Positions 1-7,144 of a DNA stretch of 45,931 nucleotides are shown here, piece by piece (within the stretch, counting starts at the first letter, position 1; each line of letters starts with the position of its first letter). This DNA is from Ferruginibacter sp. GTDB taxonomy: Bacteria; Bacteroidota; Bacteroidia; Chitinophagales; Chitinophagaceae. The DNA is taken from positions 1 to 45,931 of the forward strand of contig JAURKC010000029.1 of the NCBI GenBank assembly GCA_030831945.1, read 5' to 3'. The notes under the pieces were generated by a model. That model searched no databases, was not told where the DNA came from, and saw only the letters and a list, made by a program, of their open reading frames with translations. Made by a program: the position numbers and the translations under genes.

Positions 1-489
1 ATAAGTGATCAAATAACGGAAGATATTTATAATAAACACGCCCAGCAGCTCCGAGATGAGATCGGAGAATTAAGTAAGGGAATTGACTCTGCCACACTCA
101 GTAGTTCGAACATAGAAAAAATAGTTGAAAATTGTCTATCGATTTCACAAAACCTAAGCCAGGCCTGGATTTCTGCAGATTACGAGAAGAAACAGCATTT
201 GCAAAAGATGGTGTTTCCGGAGGGTATTATGTATAACAAGCAAAATGGGGTAGTTCGAACTTCTAAAGTAAACTTAATATTCAACGAAATTCCTTTACTG
301 GTAAGCCTTTGCGCTGAAAAAGAAAAAGGCGATTCTGTTAAGAATCGCCTTAAGTCTAATTATGTGCCCACGAAAGGAATCGAACCTTCACACCCTTGCG
401 AATGGCAGATTTTGAGTCTGCTGCGTCTACCAATTCCGCCACATGGGCCTGCTCTTGTTAGGTTACCTTCACTTTTGAAGAACTTCTAA
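1..489 (+). CDS. Serine site-specific recombinase, C-terminal part (5' end outside window)
   Basis: The reading frame is open from base 1 to the stop at 487-489, giving 162 codons of a longer protein. Residues such as KMVFPEGIMYNKQNG and VRTSKVN followed by a KKGD-like stretch resemble the C-terminal end of the large serine recombinases common in Bacteroidota elements; this is recognition of the family, not an alignment. No catalytic domain is in view. The last roughly 45 codons are antisense to the tRNA-Leu gene and its terminator, and translation ends 41 bases beyond the tRNA. This is expected when an element integrates into a tRNA gene and its recombinase gene reads out into host DNA. The element would lie to the left of the window. 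Function (integration/excision) is inferred. Confidence 0.72.
   Translation: MSDQITEDIYNKHAQQLRDEIGELSKGIDSATLSSSNIEKIVENCLSISQNLSQAWISADYEKKQHLQKMVFPEGIMYNKQNGVVRTSKVNLIFNEIPLLVSLCAEKEKGDSVKNRLKSNYVPTKGIEPSHPCEWQILSLLRLPIPPHGPALVRLPSLLKNF
316..351 (-). terminator. Rho-independent terminator of tRNA-Leu
   Basis: An 11-bp perfect stem (326-336 with 341-351) closes a 4-base loop. On the minus strand it is followed by a T-rich tract (TTTTTCTTTT). It lies 13 bases beyond the 3' end of tRNA-Leu. The same bases are codons of the recombinase on the plus strand. Confidence 0.85.
365..448 (-). tRNA. tRNA-Leu (anticodon CAA)
   Basis: The reverse complement folds as an 84-nt class II tRNA. The acceptor GCCCATG pairs with CGTGGGC, the anticodon stem GCAGA/TCTGC holds the loop CTCAAAA with anticodon CAA, there is a long variable arm, and the T-arm contains GGTTCGATTCC. 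CCA is not encoded. It serves UUG codons and is the probable attachment site of the element on its left, whose recombinase gene overlaps it antisense. Confidence 0.95.
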
Positions 490-506
490 CGGACTGCAAT
501 ATTACA

Positions 507-998
507 TTAATCAGTTATCCTGTCCAAAATACGTTGCAAGTATTTTTTCTTAAAATAAAATTCTTTTAGTTTTTGTAAGTTCTCTTCGCTGATGCTTTCA
601 TTGTCGTACTGATCGATAATTTCTTTTACCTCACTCTGCAGGTTTTCTTCCAATTGCGCCACCTCCTTTGAAAATGAATCAGGGTCTTGCTCTACCAACT
701 TTTCATTGAGCTCCATCATATCCATTAAAAACTCAGGGGGCAACTCATACTTTTCGTTTTCTGTCAGCAAATTCTTTAACTGTAATACATATAGAAGCGT
801 CGCATCAGGGTTTTGTAATATTTTTAGCCCCTTATTAATTTCAGCCGATTTTTCTAGCGCATCTTGCTGCTCTGTTTCATCGGATTGGGTATAAAAATCA
901 GGATGAAATTCCCTTTGCAATTCAAAGTACTTTTTTGCTAGTGAACTAGTCTCTACCTTGAGTGAAATAGGAAGGCCAAATAATTCAAAATAATTCAT
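507..998 (-). CDS. hscB: Fe-S cluster assembly co-chaperone HscB
   Basis: This 163-residue J-domain protein would stimulate the ATPase of HscA and deliver the IscU scaffold during iron-sulfur cluster transfer in the cytoplasm. The sequence opens with MNYFELFGLP, and the J-domain signature HPD is at residues 32-34. The C-terminal two thirds (about 75-160) is charged and helical, as expected of the HscB oligomerisation/IscU-binding domain. Length matches the family (about 170). Its partner hscA is about 40 kb away at 40851, so the usual hscBA pair is split here. A TATATTTG box ends four bases before the ATG, suggesting a leaderless message. The start is unambiguous because the family begins at this point. 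Confidence 0.9.
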   Translation of the reverse strand: MNYFELFGLPISLKVETSSLAKKYFELQREFHPDFYTQSDETEQQDALEKSAEINKGLKILQNPDATLLYVLQLKNLLTENEKYELPPEFLMDMMELNEKLVEQDPDSFSKEVAQLEENLQSEVKEIIDQYDNESISEENLQKLKEFYFKKKYLQRILDRITD

Positions 999-1002
999 AG
1001 TA

Positions 1003-1010
1003 CAAATATA
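1003..1010 (-). promoter_or_regulatory. -7 promoter box of hscB
   Basis: TATATTTG on the minus strand matches the Bacteroidota consensus TAnnTTTG. The spacer to the hscB ATG is only TACT. No convincing -33 TTG is visible. Confidence 0.6.
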
Positions 1011-1068
1011 CCGGCTCCTCCTTTAAACTTGCATCTAAGGTCGATAATTTTCTTGTTGAGGCTAGGTA

Positions 1069-1791
1069 TTAAAGCTGTAAATAATAATCCTTTAATAAGT
1101 CCACAAATTTTGTTGTGTAGTTTCCTGTGGAATCTTTAATGGAAATTTCTTTGGTTATAATTTCAGTTTTAGCAAGACTGAAAAATAAAATTCCTCTAAA
1201 AAAAGGATGGGCGTCAGTTGGTCTAATCATCCATTTTTCTTGAACCTTGTAATTAAAGTCAGCTGCTAAGGTGATAAAATAGTCTACTCTTTGATAGGGG
1301 AGTAGCACCGCAAAATAACCTGTGGGCGATAGCTGCTGTTCGATTACTTTTAAAAGCTGTTCTAATTTTAAAGTACTATCATGTTTGGCTGCATTCTTTT
1401 TTGAGTTATCCGATTTTAAATCGCCTTCGTAAAAGGGAGGATTTGAAATAATGCAATCATATTTTTTATCAGCAACAAAATTTAAAATATCAGTATTATA
1501 AATACGCAATTTTTCACTCCACGGAGAGTTGCTAAAATTTTGTTGGGCCTGTTCATAACTATCTCTGTCTATTTCTACTGCATCAATGGAGATACTGTTT
1601 TTTTGTGCTACTTGTAAACTTAATAAGCCGGTACCTGTTCCAATATCTAGTAGGTTGCTTACCTTATTTTTTTCTCGGTAAATTTTCTCTGCTAGGATGG
1701 CTCCAAACAAACAAGCATCAGTACATACTTTCATAGCGCAGTTTTGCTGCTCGATAGTGAATTGCTTAAATTGAAAGTAGGTGTTGGCCAA
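1069..1791 (-). CDS. trmN6: tRNA1(Val) (adenine-N6)-methyltransferase
   Basis: This 240-residue SAM-dependent methyltransferase of the TrmN6/YfiC family methylates A37 of tRNA-Val in E. coli; the same substrate is inferred here. The SAM-binding motif DIGTGTGLLSLQ lies near residue 49, and the N6-adenine catalytic motif NPPF is followed by YEGD near 117-123. The start is a TTG at 1789-1791. It is supported because the next residues (ANTYFQFKQFTI...CAMKVCTDACLFGA) align with the conserved N-terminus of the family, and no in-frame ATG exists until the later AMKV. It lies between hscB and tsaD on the same strand, 70 bases upstream of the hscB promoter region. Confidence 0.85.
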   Translation of the reverse strand: MANTYFQFKQFTIEQQNCAMKVCTDACLFGAILAEKIYREKNKVSNLLDIGTGTGLLSLQVAQKNSISIDAVEIDRDSYEQAQQNFSNSPWSEKLRIYNTDILNFVADKKYDCIISNPPFYEGDLKSDNSKKNAAKHDSTLKLEQLLKVIEQQLSPTGYFAVLLPYQRVDYFITLAADFNYKVQEKWMIRPTDAHPFFRGILFFSLAKTEIITKEISIKDSTGNYTTKFVDLLKDYYLQL

Positions 1792-1876
1792 TGGATTGGT
1801 TGATAATAAATGAAAATATTATTTTAAAAGGATACTTTTTGTATTTGAGAATTACTGACTAAATATCCCATCCATT

Positions 1877-2980
1877 TTATGACCAAATAGCTCTGGGTGA
1901 TGGGCTAATACTTAAATCAGAAAAATCATTGTTTAAATATTTGAAATGAGCTGTAATAGCAATCATTGCTGCATTATCGGTACAGTATTGAAAGGCAGGA
2001 ATAAAAGTTTGCCAACCCATTTTTTCACCCGTTTCTTTTAGTGCCTTTCTTAAACCGCTATTCGCACTCACTCCGCCCGCTATACATATGTGATTGATAT
2101 TATATTCTTTTGCTGCCTTCTTTAACTTATTGATAAGGATAGAAATAATTCTGTCTTGCACAGAGGCACAGATGTCAGCGAGATTTTGTTCTATGAATAT
2201 TTTTTTATCTGTTTCCGATACTTTAAACTCTTCTTTAAATACATTGCTAGTTCCCGCATTATTTAAAAAATATAAAATAGAAGTTTTGAGTCCGCTGAAA
2301 CTAAAATTTAATCCAGGTATTTTTGGTTCTGGAAATTGAAATCGATTGGGATTTCCTTGTTGTGCATATTTATCCACTAAAGGACCACCAGGGTAGGGTA
2401 GTCCCAATAATTTAGCCGTCTTGTCAAAGGCTTCACCCGCCGCATCATCAATGGTTTCTCCAATTACTTTCATCTTCGATGGACTTTCACAAAGCACTAT
2501 TTGAGTATGACCTCCACTTACTGTCAAACATAAAAAAGGAAAAGAAGGTTTTTCATCTGCAATTAAATTAGCCAATACATGGGCTTGCATATGATGAACC
2601 GCTATCAAGGGCTTATCTAAAGAAAGCGCCAATGACTTAGCAAATTGAGCGCCTACCAATAAGGAACCTATCAAACCAGGTGCCTGAGTAAAGGCAATGG
2701 CATCAATGGATGAAAGGCTACAGTCTGCCACTTTCAATGCCTCGGTTACTACTGGAACAATATTTTGTAAATGAGCTCTACTAGCTAATTCGGGAACTAC
2801 GCCACCATATTTTTCATGCACCGCTTGGTTAGCAATGATATTGGATAATATTTTTCCGTTGCTACAAACAGCAGCAGCAGTATCATCGCAGGAAGATTCA
2901 ATCGCTAATATAGTTACCTCGCCCATTGGCTTAATTTGTTCGGAATTTTCGTTATGATTATCGGATTGTTTACCAACCAT
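1877..2980 (-). CDS. tsaD: tRNA threonylcarbamoyltransferase TsaD
   Basis: This is the catalytic subunit for N6-threonylcarbamoyladenosine at A37 of ANN-decoding tRNAs, acting with TsaB, TsaC and TsaE. It has the ASKHA-fold signature LAIESSCDDTAAAV near residues 25-38, the metal-binding HHMQAH at 129-134, the glycine-rich VSGGHTQ, and GGVSANSGLR near the C-terminus. The 367 residues exceed the family's usual 335-345 because of about 18 extra N-terminal residues (MVGKQSDNHNENSEQIKP). An internal ATG at 2924-2926 would give the canonical start MGEVTILAIESS. The upstream ATG has a promoter box ending four bases before it, the same spacing as at hscB, the ABC permease and ribE. I therefore keep the long form as a likely leaderless product, with the short form as the alternative. 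Confidence 0.93.
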   Translation of the reverse strand: MVGKQSDNHNENSEQIKPMGEVTILAIESSCDDTAAAVCSNGKILSNIIANQAVHEKYGGVVPELASRAHLQNIVPVVTEALKVADCSLSSIDAIAFTQAPGLIGSLLVGAQFAKSLALSLDKPLIAVHHMQAHVLANLIADEKPSFPFLCLTVSGGHTQIVLCESPSKMKVIGETIDDAAGEAFDKTAKLLGLPYPGGPLVDKYAQQGNPNRFQFPEPKIPGLNFSFSGLKTSILYFLNNAGTSNVFKEEFKVSETDKKIFIEQNLADICASVQDRIISILINKLKKAAKEYNINHICIAGGVSANSGLRKALKETGEKMGWQTFIPAFQYCTDNAAMIAITAHFKYLNNDFSDLSISPSPRAIWS

Positions 2981-2984
2981 TGTA

Positions 2985-3015
2985 CAAAAATAACTGAATA
3001 GATTTTTTTAAACAA
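2985..3015 (-). promoter_or_regulatory. Promoter of tsaD
   Basis: TATTTTTG (minus strand of 2985-2992) is a perfect TAnnTTTG box, with a TTG (3013-3015) 20 bases upstream. The box is separated from the first tsaD ATG by TACA, so the predicted transcription start falls at or next to the ATG. Confidence 0.7.
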
Positions 3016-3073
3016 TTATCTTAAATGCCAATAAAAATACATGGATAATTTATTAGTATTGAATGGGGAATAT

Positions 3074-4318
3074 TTATTTACTCCTAATCGCTACTACTGG
3101 ATCCATTTTAGCAGCTCTAGAAGCAGGGAATATTCCAGCTAAAATACCCACCACCAAGCAAATGATTACTGTACTAATCAATAAGGGAAGTGATACATAT
3201 ACTGGAAAATCTAGAGGGCCCGAAAGAATTAGAGTAAGTATATAAACCATGGTTAAACCAATAGCGCCTCCCATTAAACACAGGATAGTAGCTTCTAATA
3301 AAAACTCAAATAAGATACTTCCACTTTTTGCACCAATCGCTTTTTTTAACCCAATCACACTGGTTCTTTCTTTTACTGTTACAAACATAATATTGGCAAT
3401 TCCAAACATCCCTACAATCAAACTGATAATACCAATTAATCCACCCACAATATTTACGGTACTAAATAATCCGGTGATTGCTTTACTAAATGCTTCTACA
3501 CTATTGAGTGAAAAATTATCTTCCTGCGTAGGACTCAATCTGCGAATCTGTCTCATGATACCCCTTAGCTCATCCATCATTGCAGTAGGTGTTATCTTAT
3601 CTTTTCCTTTTGCAATCAATACCGGATTGGCATATTCTACTCTTACAATTTGTTTGCAAAATTTGTAAGGAAGCATTACACAGTTATCATAATCCCATCC
3701 AATAAAATTTTTACCTTCTTTTTTTATGACACCTATGATATTTACTTTTTTTCCTTTTATTTCAAAACTTTTACCCAACGCTCTATCAGCAGAACCAAAT
3801 AATTTCTCTGCATTGTCATATCCTATTAATCCAACGGCAGAGCCACTTTCAAATTCTGCGGAAGAAATAAATCGACCTTGGTAAAAGGAAATGGGTTGAA
3901 TTTTCATTTGTGATTCTACAATTCCATACACTGATGCATTTTGCATTACATCATCATTGTGAGAGATATTGCCACTTGCTCTAACTAAAAAACTGATATC
4001 ATCCATGAGTTCAGAACGAACTTTGATGAGATCCATTTCTTCGTATTTCATCACTGGACGAGCCCTGAATTTCCAAAAAGGCTTATCCGGACCGCCACTA
4101 TATTCCCATTTATCAATATAGATGGTATTGCTCCCTAGACTGCTTACCTCATTTTGGATATTACGTTCTAAACTATTTACAGTTGCCAATACACCAATAA
4201 TACAAAAGATACCAAAGGCCACCCCGGTAAGGCTAAGCGCGGTTCTTAATTTATTAACCCTTAATTCCTGAAAGGTAAGGCGTATTGAATTCTGAAGTAT
4301 GTTGAGCGTTTTTCGCAT
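3074..4318 (-). CDS. MacB/FtsX-type ABC transporter permease
   Basis: This 414-residue inner-membrane permease has the MacB_PCD-FtsX architecture. Transmembrane segment 1 lies at about residues 20-45 (RTALSLTGVAFGIFCIIGVLA). A periplasmic domain of about 230 residues follows, then three C-terminal membrane segments. These include SLIVGMFGIANIMFVTVKERTSVIGLKKAIGA-type residues, split here as GIANIMFVTVKERT and IGLKKAIGA, and end in the family signature PASRAAKMDPVVAIR. Related transporters export lipoproteins, macrolides or peptides; the substrate here is unknown. No ATPase gene is adjacent, so its partner must be elsewhere. A TAATTTTG box lies four bases before the ATG. The gene stops 93 bases before the tsaD start region. 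Confidence 0.88.
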   Translation of the reverse strand: MRKTLNILQNSIRLTFQELRVNKLRTALSLTGVAFGIFCIIGVLATVNSLERNIQNEVSSLGSNTIYIDKWEYSGGPDKPFWKFRARPVMKYEEMDLIKVRSELMDDISFLVRASGNISHNDDVMQNASVYGIVESQMKIQPISFYQGRFISSAEFESGSAVGLIGYDNAEKLFGSADRALGKSFEIKGKKVNIIGVIKKEGKNFIGWDYDNCVMLPYKFCKQIVRVEYANPVLIAKGKDKITPTAMMDELRGIMRQIRRLSPTQEDNFSLNSVEAFSKAITGLFSTVNIVGGLIGIISLIVGMFGIANIMFVTVKERTSVIGLKKAIGAKSGSILFEFLLEATILCLMGGAIGLTMVYILTLILSGPLDFPVYVSLPLLISTVIICLVVGILAGIFPASRAAKMDPVVAIRSK

Positions 4319-4322
4319 TTGT

Positions 4323-4330
4323 CAAAATTA
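4323..4330 (-). promoter_or_regulatory. -7 promoter box of the ABC permease
   Basis: TAATTTTG on the minus strand fits TAnnTTTG and is followed by ACAA and then the ATG. The gene appears to be transcribed on its own after the strong terminator at 4424-4468. Confidence 0.6.
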
Positions 4331-4423
4331 CAGCATGAAAATCAAATTGGGTACATTTTTATATAAGTGGTTGATGGAGGGTATAATGGGCTCAATTTTA
4401 CCTCTTATACATTGAAAAGAGCC

Positions 4424-4468
4424 AAAAAAAAAGAGGTTATCTCTTTATGGAGAGATAACCTCTTTTTT
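4424..4468. terminator. Bidirectional rho-independent terminator
   Basis: A 13-bp perfect stem (4432-4444 with 4451-4463) is flanked by A8 on the left and T6 on the right. On the minus strand it ends in a long T tract 19 bases after the TonB-dependent receptor stop codon, so it most likely terminates that gene. Confidence 0.92.
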
Positions 4469-4486
4469 AAAACAGCTTGTTGTGAA

Positions 4487-6850
4487 TTACATCTTTATAC
4501 CCAAGGTAACTCCATAAGTTTTTGGATCACCTAGTCTAACTGCTCCAAAATCATATCCGTATCCTACATAATTTACATTACCAAGATTACGTCCCCAAAA
4601 TTTTAGAGACCATTTAGGTGCACTAATACTAACACTTGAATTAAGTAGGTTATAAGAATTTTGTGATAAGTTATTTCCTAAATCAAAATATTGTTTTCCT
4701 ATATATTTCCACTCTCCTCTAAAGGTTATTTTTAATTGATTTTTCTTTGAAATAGTTGTTCCGTATTGTGCAGCAAACATAGAAGTTACATCCGGAGTAA
4801 ATATTTGTTTTTTCCCTGCTAAGTCAACCTCAGATCCGTATTGTGCCAATTTAAGATCTTTAAAATTAGCATCGGTGTATCCTAAATTATAATCCAATTG
4901 AAAACAATTCAACAATGCATGGCTTTCTAATTCTAAACCCTTACTGGTTAACTTACCTGTATTTTTAGTAATGGTAACAGCGTCTGGCAAAACAAGGGTT
5001 GGAACCTGTGCATCTGTCACTCCAGAATAAAACGCTGTGATATTGATCAACAATTGATTGTTTAACAAACTATTTTTAATACCAATCTCGAAGTTATTAC
5101 TGTATTCAGGTTGAAATGCAAACAAAGCAGGTTGAGATGGATCAGAAGATAAAGGAGTAAGTCCACCTGCACGGAAACCTTTGCTATAATTTGTAAATAG
5201 TAAATTATTATCGCTTACAGAATAACTAAGCGAAAGTTTCGGTGATACTGCATTAAAAGATGCACTCGCAGAAGTATCTGAACGATAATCAAAAATAGGA
5301 GTAGGATCTGGGTCCATTTGATATTCTCCAAGAATGGATTGTTCATTTTTTTCATTGTCATAACGAATACCTGCTGTGAAATTTAATTTGCTGGTCAACG
5401 CATATGTACCTTGAGCAAATAAGGCGACTCCATTGCTCTTAGTTTTTGTACTATTGATAAGTGAATAATTTATGTCTGGAGACCCTACCATTGCTGCATC
5501 TTCGCCAAAGTGAATCCCTTGTTTGGTTGGATTGTCTTGATGAAAAAAGTAAGCACCCGCTGTCCACTTAAATGCAGAGCTTGAAGCAGCAGGAGAGGAG
5601 AATTTAAATTCCTGTGTTAATACTTTTACCTTATTCCAATCTTTACCATAATTTTTAATGAGTGTTATACCATCGATGGGAGAAAAATCTGCATCCATTG
5701 GATTTTCGTAAATACGGTAATTGGATTGGTAAGCAGTTTGTGAACTAAAACTAATATTTTTTCCAAAATGGTTAGCTGACAAAGAAGCATTGAAAATATT
5801 GTCAACCATATTGGATACTGCATTCTGACTCAATTGAAAAGGATTCTTCAATGCATCCTCAATTCCTGATACTAGTGGAAAAGCTCCTTTGTTGCGGTTG
5901 TTATTGTGTTTTACATTCAAAGTAATTGCCCATTTATCAGTTGGCAAGTATTTTACATAATAATTTCCGGTCAAGCTATTCTGTTTGTCAAATTTAGTAT
6001 TGTTAAACTGATTGGTATAAAATCCATTTGATTTATCATATAAAGCTGCCATACCAAAGTACAATTTGTCTTTGATCAATGGCAAACGGAATCCGCCAGA
6101 GTACCTTTGTAATCCGGCATTGCCATTGGTTATTTCCATAAAACTACTTGCTTTATTACTTGGCTGCTTTGTAATAATATTGATTACACCCGCTGTAGCA
6201 TTTCTTCCATATAAAGTACCTTGAGCACCTCTTAAAATTTCTATGCGTTCTACATCAAATAACTGGGCAATATAAGTATCCAAATTAAACTGATTTACCC
6301 CGTCGATATAGGTAGCTACTGCTGGATCATAGGAGGTGGTAGCAATACCTCTAAGAGATGAAACGTTTCTTCTATCCCCTGGATCTGCAGTGTATAAATT
6401 AGGAACAATTGCCGAAAGATCTTTGCTATTCCACAATCTGTATTCTTCTACCTGTCTTGAAGATATTGATGTAATACTCGCAGGGATTTGCTGCAAAAGC
6501 TCTTCTGTTTTTTGTGCGGTTACTACTACCTTGTCTAGCATTTTAGGCGATAGTTGCATCTGAATATTCAAGGGAGCATTGGTTGTAGAAGTATTCACTG
6601 AACTGCTATAATCTGCATAGCCATTCGCTGACACTTGAAGGGTAAGTGAACCTGGACTTACATTTGAAAGTGTAAAAGCTCCATTTTGATCAGTTACTGA
6701 TCCTATGGATGTATTTAATAAACGAACACTTGCACCTACTATTGCTTTAGAAGAAGCATCGGTAATTTTTCCAGAAATTTTTGAAGACTGTTGAGCAAAT
6801 GCATTCAAAGTAAAGATTACCATCAATAGGTTTAAGAAAGTTTTTTTCAT
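4487..6850 (-). CDS. TonB-dependent outer-membrane receptor
   Basis: This 787-residue protein has a signal peptide (MKKTFLNLLMVIFTLNAFAQ), a carboxypeptidase-regulatory-like beta domain at about 22-100 (ISGKITDASSKAIVGASV), a plug domain at about 105-230 and a 22-strand-type barrel to the C-terminus. The plug shows the TonB-box-like DKVVVTAQKTEE, IDGVNQ, and VERIEILRGAQGTLYGRNATAGVINIITK, typical of siderophore/vitamin-type receptors. The C-terminus ends in the aromatic-rich barrel strand GVTLGIKM. No SusD partner is present, which argues against a classical SusCD glycan system. It takes up a ligand across the outer membrane with TonB-ExbBD energy; the ligand cannot be read from sequence. It is preceded by a 294-base intergenic region with two hairpins and followed by a strong terminator. 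Confidence 0.93.
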   Translation of the reverse strand: MKKTFLNLLMVIFTLNAFAQQSSKISGKITDASSKAIVGASVRLLNTSIGSVTDQNGAFTLSNVSPGSLTLQVSANGYADYSSSVNTSTTNAPLNIQMQLSPKMLDKVVVTAQKTEELLQQIPASITSISSRQVEEYRLWNSKDLSAIVPNLYTADPGDRRNVSSLRGIATTSYDPAVATYIDGVNQFNLDTYIAQLFDVERIEILRGAQGTLYGRNATAGVINIITKQPSNKASSFMEITNGNAGLQRYSGGFRLPLIKDKLYFGMAALYDKSNGFYTNQFNNTKFDKQNSLTGNYYVKYLPTDKWAITLNVKHNNNRNKGAFPLVSGIEDALKNPFQLSQNAVSNMVDNIFNASLSANHFGKNISFSSQTAYQSNYRIYENPMDADFSPIDGITLIKNYGKDWNKVKVLTQEFKFSSPAASSSAFKWTAGAYFFHQDNPTKQGIHFGEDAAMVGSPDINYSLINSTKTKSNGVALFAQGTYALTSKLNFTAGIRYDNEKNEQSILGEYQMDPDPTPIFDYRSDTSASASFNAVSPKLSLSYSVSDNNLLFTNYSKGFRAGGLTPLSSDPSQPALFAFQPEYSNNFEIGIKNSLLNNQLLINITAFYSGVTDAQVPTLVLPDAVTITKNTGKLTSKGLELESHALLNCFQLDYNLGYTDANFKDLKLAQYGSEVDLAGKKQIFTPDVTSMFAAQYGTTISKKNQLKITFRGEWKYIGKQYFDLGNNLSQNSYNLLNSSVSISAPKWSLKFWGRNLGNVNYVGYGYDFGAVRLGDPKTYGVTLGIKM

Positions 6851-6953
6851 TTTTTAATTTTTGTCCAGTTAAAATTTATTTTAATAGTTTGGAAGATAAA
6901 TTCTCCTCACTAATTATTTTATGGGCTGTTTCATTGGGTAGGTAATAACGTAT

Positions 6954-6990
6954 AAGAAGGTATAAAGTTTGTTTGTACCTTCTTTTTTTT
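6954..6990 (+). other. Terminator-like hairpin in the TonB-receptor leader region
   Basis: A 9-bp stem (6954-6962 with 6976-6984) is followed by T6 on the plus strand. No plus-strand gene ends here, so it is either the end of an unseen antisense RNA or a structure in the leader of the minus-strand receptor gene, where it lacks a downstream T tract. A second weak inverted repeat (CCCGTT/AACGGG, 7030-7060) and a TATATTTG box on the minus strand (7064-7071) share the same intergenic region. Confidence 0.4.
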
Positions 6991-7063
6991 GATACATTAT
7001 AGTTGGTAGCAATTCAATTGATAAATACCCCCGTTGCCTAAAGACTATTTAATAAACGGGTTG

Positions 7064-7071
7064 CAAATATA
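7064..7071 (-). promoter_or_regulatory. Possible -7 box for the TonB-dependent receptor
   Basis: TATATTTG on the minus strand is a perfect consensus box. It would give a leader of roughly 210 bases ahead of the receptor start at 6850. There is no clear -33 element, and the upstream gene's terminator abuts it. Confidence 0.45.
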
Positions 7072-7089
7072 ATCAATGATAGGGAATGG

Positions 7090-7124
7090 AAAAAGATAAG
7101 CCAGGTAAAATTACCTGGCTTATC
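7090..7124 (-). terminator. Terminator of the ThuA/sugar dehydrogenase gene
   Basis: The 14-base arms 7095-7108 and 7111-7124 are perfect inverted repeats. On the minus strand they are followed by TTTTTCC, 20 bases after the stop of the gene at 7145. Confidence 0.85.
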
Positions 7125-7144
7125 CATATTAATTTAGTGATTTA

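Noticed and set aside
3249..3668. 139-codon plus-strand open frame
   Set aside because: Antisense shadow of the membrane segments of the ABC permease; hydrophobic composition is a by-product of the opposite strand.
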